In this document: piece after piece, positions 59,152-64,000 of the stretch
Position numbering within the stretch: position 1 is the first letter of the stretch
Layout of the letters: every line of letters starts with the position of its first letter
DNA from: an uncultured Prevotellaceae bacterium
GTDB lineage: Bacteria > Bacteroidota > Bacteroidia > Bacteroidales > Bacteroidaceae
Direction: 5' to 3'
Assembly: GCA_946407895.1 (NCBI GenBank)
Contig: CAMJQA010000007.1
Coordinates: 1 to 64,000 of the forward strand
DNA length: 64,000 nucleotides
Translations under genes and position numbers: made by a program
Notes under the pieces: model-generated
What the model saw: the letters and a program-made list of their open reading frames with translations, nothing else
Told to the model about the DNA's origin: nothing
The model's database searches: none

Positions 59152-60780
59152 ATGCCCCAAACGATTCAAAAAACGCTTCGCGACAGCGCTGCCATGCGCT
59201 GGACCGCCCTGCTGCTCCTGGCTCTGGCCATGTTCTGCAGCTACATCTTCATGGACATTCTTTCCCCCATCAAGGACCTGATGCAGGAGACCCGCGGATG
59301 GGACTCCACCTCGTTCGGCCGCATGCAGGGCTCCGAGGTCTTCCTTAACGTGTGGGCCTTCTTCCTCATCTTCGCCGGCATCATCCTCGACAAGATGGGC
59401 GTCCGCTTTACCGCCGTGCTCTCGGCCATCGTCATGCTCGTCGGCGCCGTCATCAAATGGTATGCCGTCAGCGAGTCCTTCATGGGCAGCGGGCTCGAGG
59501 CTTGGTTCAACAGCCACCTCAACTGGGCTCCGCTCTTCGGACAGGAATGGCTCGATATCCTTCCCTTTGCCGACGGCATGCCCGCCTCGGCCAAGTTCGC
59601 GGCCTGCGGCTTCATGCTGTTCGGCTGCGGATGCGAGATGGCCGGCATCACCGTCAGTCGCGGTATCGTCAAGTGGTTCAAGGGCCGCGAGATGGCCCTC
59701 GCCATGGGTTCGGAGATGGCTCTTGCCCGTCTCGGTGTGGCTACATGCATGATTTTCTCACCCTACTTTGCCCGTCTCGGCGGCCAGGTCAGCGTCACCC
59801 GTTCGGTAGCGTTCGGCGTGGTGCTTATGTGCATTGCCCTCATCATGACCATTGTCTATTTCGTCATGGACAAGAAGCTCGATGCGCAGACCGGCGAGGC
59901 TGAGGAGAAGGACGATCCCTTCAAGGTTTCCGACATCGGCAAGATTCTCTCCGACTCGGGCTTCTGGATTGTGGCCCTGCTCTGCGTGCTCTACTATTCG
60001 GCCATCTTCCCATTCCAGAAGTATGCCGTCAACATGTTGCAGTGCAACCTCACGCTGACACCTCCTGCTGATGATTCCTTCTGGGCAGGCAGTTCGGTTA
60101 CCATCATTCAGTACGCCATCATGCTCGTAGTTGCTGCCGCCGGATTTGCCAGTAACTTCCAGAAGAAGAGCAGCCTGAAGTACACATTGCTTGGCCTCTC
60201 TGTAGCATCCTTGATCGTATATTGTTACATGGGATTCATGCGCCAGTCGGCCGAGAGCATCTTTGCGGTATTCCCCTTGCTGGCCGTGCTAATCACGCCT
60301 ATCCTGGGCAGCTACCTTGATCATCACGGCAAGGCCGCATCCATGCTGGTTCTGGGCTCCCTGCTGCTCATCGCCTGCCACCTTACATTCGCTTTCGTGC
60401 TGCCCGCCTTCAAGGACAATGCTGCCGGAGGCATCATCATCGCCTACGCTACCATTCTGGTTCTGGGCGCATCTTTCTCGCTTGTGCCGGCATCCCTTTG
60501 GCCCAGCGTGCCCAAACTGGTTGATGCGAAGGTAATTGGCTCGGCCTATGCACTCATCTTCTGGATTCAGAATATCGGTCTTTGGCTCTTCCCCCTGCTT
60601 ATCGGCAAGGTGCTCGACAAGACGAATCCAGGCGTTACTGACCCCACTCAATTCAACTATACAGCCCCCCTGGTCATGCTTGCCAGCCTTGGCGTCGCCG
60701 CACTCATCCTGGGGCTTGTCTTGAAGGTTGTGGATAAGAAAAAAGGGCTGGGACTTGAGAAGCCAAACATCGTAGAATAA
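59152..60780 (+). CDS. MFS transporter
   Basis: 542 residues with about 12 membrane segments. The loop 2-3 region contains FAGIILDKMGVRFTAVLSAIVML, with the DxxGxR-like motif DKMGVRF typical of MFS proteins. A large loop near 100-145 and a central cytoplasmic loop (DKKLDAQTGEAEEKDDPFKV) separate the halves. Similar proteins in gut Bacteroidota are annotated as nitrate/nitrite-like or sugar transporters, but the substrate is not deducible. No nearby promoter recognised. Confidence 0.88.
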   Translation: MPQTIQKTLRDSAAMRWTALLLLALAMFCSYIFMDILSPIKDLMQETRGWDSTSFGRMQGSEVFLNVWAFFLIFAGIILDKMGVRFTAVLSAIVMLVGAVIKWYAVSESFMGSGLEAWFNSHLNWAPLFGQEWLDILPFADGMPASAKFAACGFMLFGCGCEMAGITVSRGIVKWFKGREMALAMGSEMALARLGVATCMIFSPYFARLGGQVSVTRSVAFGVVLMCIALIMTIVYFVMDKKLDAQTGEAEEKDDPFKVSDIGKILSDSGFWIVALLCVLYYSAIFPFQKYAVNMLQCNLTLTPPADDSFWAGSSVTIIQYAIMLVVAAAGFASNFQKKSSLKYTLLGLSVASLIVYCYMGFMRQSAESIFAVFPLLAVLITPILGSYLDHHGKAASMLVLGSLLLIACHLTFAFVLPAFKDNAAGGIIIAYATILVLGASFSLVPASLWPSVPKLVDAKVIGSAYALIFWIQNIGLWLFPLLIGKVLDKTNPGVTDPTQFNYTAPLVMLASLGVAALILGLVLKVVDKKKGLGLEKPNIVE

Positions 60781-60849
60781 GGTAAGGCACTGTAGCAGCA
60801 ATGCATTCTCAGATGCCCTCACGTTTGATATAATTACATGTAGAGCCAA

Positions 60850-62793
60850 ATGATTTCCATCGAACACTTGAGCGTGGAGTTTAGCGCCCGCCCCCTGTTT
60901 GCAGACATCAGCTACGTCATCAATGACCGCGACCGCATTGCACTTGTCGGAAAGAACGGGGCGGGAAAGAGTACCATGCTGAAGATTATCGCTGGTCTGC
61001 AGCAACCCACATCGGGCACGGTCGCTGTGCCCAAGGGAACCACCATAGGCTATCTGCCACAGGTGATGGTGCTGTCTGACAGCCGGACGGTGCGTCAGGA
61101 GGCGGAACTCGCTTTTGGGCAATTGCACGAACTGGAGGGACGGCTGGCTCGCATGAACCAGGAACTAGCTGACCGCACCGACTACGAGAGTGAGGATTAC
61201 ATGCAACTGGTGGAAACGTTCACGCACGAGAGCGAACGCTTCCAGATGATGGGAGGCATGAATTATCAGGCCGAGCTGGAGCGCACGCTGATTGGCCTGG
61301 GCTTTGAACGCTCAGACTTCGAGCGCCCCACAAGCGAGTTCAGCGGTGGCTGGCGCATGCGTATCGAACTGGCAAAGTTGCTCCTGCAGCGGCCCGATGT
61401 ACTGCTCCTGGACGAACCTACTAACCACCTTGACATACAGAGCATCCAGTGGCTCGAGACATTCCTGGCTACAAAGGCTAACGCTGTTGTGTTGGTGAGC
61501 CACGACAGAGCTTTTATAAATAATGTGACCACTCGCACGCTGGAAATCTCTTGCGGCCGACTTTACGACTATAAGGTAAAGTACGACGAGTACGTCAGCC
61601 TGCGAGCAGAACGGCGTGAGCAGCAGCTTCGTGCCTACGAGAACCAGCAGAAGGAGATTGCCGACATTAAGGCATTTATAGACCGTTTCCGCTATCAGGC
61701 CACGAAGGCTATTCAGGTGCAGAGCCGCATAAAGCAGCTGGAACGCATTATCCCCATTGAGGTAGACGAGGTGGACAATAGCGCCCTGCGACTGAAGTTC
61801 TCATGTAGTCAGCGTAGCGGCGATTATCCCGTCATTTGCGACGAGGTTGGTAAGCGCTATGGCGACCATCAGGTCTTTTCGCGCGTAAATATGACCATAA
61901 AGCGAGGCGAGAAAGTTGCCTTCGTAGGCCGCAACGGCGGTGGTAAGACAACACTGGTGAAGTGCATTATGGGCGAGATTCCCTTCGACGGTTCGCTGCG
62001 GGTTGGTCATAACGTGCAGATTGGTTACTTCGCACAGAATCAGGCTCAGTTGCTGGATGGGGAACTGACGGTCTTCGACACCGTTGACCGTGTGGCTCGC
62101 GGAGATATTCGCACCCGCCTTCGCGACATCCTGGGCGCCTTTATGTTCGGCGGTGAGGCTGGCGACAAGAAGGTGAAGTTCCTTTCTGGCGGAGAGCGCA
62201 CCCGCTTGGCAATGATTAAGCTGCTGCTTGAGCCCGTGAACCTGCTTATCTTGGATGAACCGACGAACCACCTGGATATGCGCAGCAAGGATGTGCTGAA
62301 GGATGCCATCCGCGATTTCGACGGTACGGTGATTGTGGTCAGCCATGACCGCGAGTTCCTGGACGGGCTTGTAAGCAAGGTTTATGAGTTCGACCACGGC
62401 CGCGTGAAGGAGCATATCGGCGGCATTTACGACTGGCTGCGAAACTTGGAGAAACTTCACGCTGCCGAAAGCCTGTCGGGCGCCGCTGAAAGCATGGCTT
62501 CATCGGGCAAGAGCATCGGTGGCGAGGAGCGTCACCCTTCTGAGGGTTCAGAGTCCTATGCCGCGCAGAAAGCTGCGGCACGCCAGCAGAAGAAGTTGGA
62601 GAAGAACCTGCGTGAGGCTGAAGAGAAAGTTGCTGAGCTGGAGTCGGCCATAAAAATCCTGGAGGCGCAGATGTGTACTCCCGAGGGAGGCACAGATTTG
62701 CCGCTCTTCGAGAAGCACGGACGCCTGAAGGCCGCTCTGCAAAAGGCTGAAGAAGAGTGGGAGAGGGCATACGAGGAAATGGAACGCCAATAA
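60850..62793 (+). CDS. ABC-F family ATP-binding protein
   Basis: 647 residues with two ABC domains in one chain and no membrane segment. First Walker A GKNGAGKST with signature EFSGGWRMRIELAK and Walker B VLLLDEPTNHLD; second Walker A GRNGGGKTT with signature FLSGGERTRLAMIK and LLILDEPTNHLD. The inter-domain linker near 235-315 is charged and helical, and the C-terminus is a coiled coil (KLEKNLREAEEKVAELESAI). ABC-F proteins act on the ribosome; antibiotic protection and translation-factor roles cannot be told apart here. Confidence 0.93.
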   Translation: MISIEHLSVEFSARPLFADISYVINDRDRIALVGKNGAGKSTMLKIIAGLQQPTSGTVAVPKGTTIGYLPQVMVLSDSRTVRQEAELAFGQLHELEGRLARMNQELADRTDYESEDYMQLVETFTHESERFQMMGGMNYQAELERTLIGLGFERSDFERPTSEFSGGWRMRIELAKLLLQRPDVLLLDEPTNHLDIQSIQWLETFLATKANAVVLVSHDRAFINNVTTRTLEISCGRLYDYKVKYDEYVSLRAERREQQLRAYENQQKEIADIKAFIDRFRYQATKAIQVQSRIKQLERIIPIEVDEVDNSALRLKFSCSQRSGDYPVICDEVGKRYGDHQVFSRVNMTIKRGEKVAFVGRNGGGKTTLVKCIMGEIPFDGSLRVGHNVQIGYFAQNQAQLLDGELTVFDTVDRVARGDIRTRLRDILGAFMFGGEAGDKKVKFLSGGERTRLAMIKLLLEPVNLLILDEPTNHLDMRSKDVLKDAIRDFDGTVIVVSHDREFLDGLVSKVYEFDHGRVKEHIGGIYDWLRNLEKLHAAESLSGAAESMASSGKSIGGEERHPSEGSESYAAQKAAARQQKKLEKNLREAEEKVAELESAIKILEAQMCTPEGGTDLPLFEKHGRLKAALQKAEEEWERAYEEMERQ

Positions 62794-62805
62794 GCCGAAA
62801 TATAA

Positions 62806-62905
62806 TCAGGCGCAGAGGAACTGTAGAATAATTAAGCGACGATAAACCAGTCAGGCGCAGATAAATTGTAATATAATTAAGCGAAAATAAACTGTAATAT
62901 AATAA
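62806..62905. repeat. 45-bp repeat, two units and a partial third
   Basis: TCAGGCGCAGA starts at 62806 and 62851 (period 45 bp); each is followed by AATTAAGCGA and AT-rich sequence, and a partial GTAATATAAT unit reaches the next ATG. The TCAGGCGCAGA core also occurs in the repeat at 18808-18942. Confidence 0.75.
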
Positions 62906-62906
62906 T

Positions 62907-64000
62907 ATGAAGACCAAGAGTATTATGTCTGTAATGACATTGGCAGCGATGATGGCTGCCTGCACACCCGAAAACAAGACGCAGCTGGCGTCTGGAATCA
63001 ATCTGTCCAATCTGGACACCACCTATTTGCCTGGCAGTGACTTCTATATGTTCGCAACGGGCGGATGGCAGAAGGCTAATCCCCTGACGCCCGAATACAG
63101 CCGCTATGGCAGCTTCGACGTGCTGCAGGAAAACAACAACAAGCAGTTGCGCTCGCTCATCGACAGCGTATCGGCTATGCAGAACGAGCCGGGCAGCGTG
63201 GCGCAGAAGATTGCTGCGATGTATAACTGCGTGATGGACAGCGTTAAGCTGAACCAGGAGGGCGTAAATCCGATTAAGGACGACATTGCGCGCATACAGA
63301 ACACCGCATCGAAGGCCGAATTGCAGGCCGTGTGCAATGATATGGAGAGCTACGGCATTCCCGGATGGTTCGGCTTTTATATCGATGCCGACATCAAGGA
63401 CAGCAAGAACAACCTGCTCTCCATTCACCAGGGTGGACTGACGCTGGGGCAGAAGGATTATTATCTGGAGGAGGACGATGCTACGCGCAACATTCGGCAG
63501 GAGTACAAGAAGCTCATTGTTGACCTCTTCGCTCACTGCGGTTTGCCCGCCACGCCTGCTACGGCCGAGCGCATCCTGGCGCTGGAGACCCGCCTGGCGC
63601 GGCAGAGCAAAAGCCGCGTGGAACTGCGCGACGACGAGAAAAACTACCACAAGATGTCGTACGACAACCTGAAGTCTGATTTTTCGGGCATTGACTGGGA
63701 TGCTTACTTCAAGTCGCAGGGCGTGGAGGGCGTGAAGGAGCTCAACATCGGCCAGCTGGAGCCTCTGCACGAGGTCGAGAAGATTCTGGCCGAGGCATCG
63801 CTCGACGACCTGAAGCTGGTTGCCCTTTGGCGCCTTATCAACAGCGCCAGCTCCAGCCTGGATGACGCGATGAGCCTGCGCGCATTCCAGTTCTATGGCA
63901 CCGTGATGAGCGGCCGCCAGGAGCAGCGTCCCCGGTGGAAGCGTGCCGTCAGTGCCGTCGAGGGCAGTTTGGGCGAGGCGCTGGGCCAGCTCTATGTAGC
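62907..64000 (+). CDS. M13-family metallopeptidase (neprilysin-like) lipoprotein, cut by window end
   Basis: The frame starts at ATG 62907 and is still open at 64000 (364 codons seen of a family usually near 670). The N-terminus MKTKSIMSVMTLAAMMAAC carries a lipobox (Cys about 19). The M13 N-terminal domain is evident from YLPGSDFYMFATGGWQKANP, YDVLQEN-like SFDVLQENNNKQLRSL and HQGGLTLGQKDYYLEED. The zinc motif HExxH lies beyond the window. Family members cleave peptides in the periplasm. Confidence 0.9.
   Translation, partial: MKTKSIMSVMTLAAMMAACTPENKTQLASGINLSNLDTTYLPGSDFYMFATGGWQKANPLTPEYSRYGSFDVLQENNNKQLRSLIDSVSAMQNEPGSVAQKIAAMYNCVMDSVKLNQEGVNPIKDDIARIQNTASKAELQAVCNDMESYGIPGWFGFYIDADIKDSKNNLLSIHQGGLTLGQKDYYLEEDDATRNIRQEYKKLIVDLFAHCGLPATPATAERILALETRLARQSKSRVELRDDEKNYHKMSYDNLKSDFSGIDWDAYFKSQGVEGVKELNIGQLEPLHEVEKILAEASLDDLKLVALWRLINSASSSLDDAMSLRAFQFYGTVMSGRQEQRPRWKRAVSAVEGSLGEALGQLYV

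Overview
The window is chromosomal DNA of a Bacteroidales bacterium, most likely Prevotellaceae or a close relative. The evidence is the protein families (DUF4837 and DUF3078 proteins, Bacteroidota-type LptE, a GT3-like glycogen synthase, GH109-type oxidoreductases) and the recurrent Bacteroidota promoter signature TTTG-N19/20-TAnnTTTG in front of genes on both strands. Almost no gene has a purine-rich ribosome binding site, as expected for this phylum, so several starts below were set by the position of the promoter box. The first bases hold the end of an rRNA operon (5S rRNA and terminator).

Layout. 0.5-6.7 kb: leftward pepP, C1 peptidase, recJ, recQ. 7-9.5 kb: lptB, and divergent mlaE-mlaF type ABC genes. 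9.7-16.9 kb: two leftward envelope and housekeeping operons, rlmN-DUF4837-pdxA-like and sigma54-type regulator-lptE-TPR-secG-sugar kinase; the PdxA-like protein has lost every metal-binding histidine. 17-20.8 kb: a secreted GH109-like oxidoreductase, a patatin, a small lipoprotein and a winged-helix protein. 21-25.8 kb: tatC and tatA enclose a Tat-exported Gfo/Idh oxidoreductase, a DUF1080 3-keto-glycoside hydrolase/lyase-like protein and a TIM-barrel isomerase lipoprotein, a plausible oxidoreductive glycan-cleavage cluster with its own export machinery. 26-30.7 kb: a TPR protein, small proteins, a Na+/Ca2+ exchanger and an AraC regulator. 30.8-36.7 kb: a tripartite RND efflux operon. 36.7-40.6 kb: an accessory, repeat-rich and AT-rich stretch with a 47-residue membrane peptide, a 101-nt nested hairpin, a secreted protein of unknown function, a CoiA-like putative nuclease and a triplicated promoter/hairpin cassette. 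40.6-48.1 kb: an operon of a LolCDE/FtsEX-like transporter, a fused AmgK-RapZ-MurU-like protein and mfd. 48.2-52.5 kb: glycogen synthase and alpha-glucan phosphorylase. 52.9-64 kb: engB and DUF3078 leftward; yidC, an S9 peptidase, an MFS transporter, an ABC-F protein and a truncated M13 peptidase rightward.

The most unusual whole-window signal is a set of intergenic tandem arrays of unrelated sequence but nearly identical period (21, 22, 22, 22, 11x2 and 24 bp), often palindromic or closed by an inverted copy. Other leads are the compensatory base changes in the promoter cassette hairpins, two candidate small RNAs, the histidine-less PdxA-like protein, the Tat/3-keto-sugar cluster and the cell-wall-recycling fusion protein. 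All functional statements are from reading sequence only; no database search was run.
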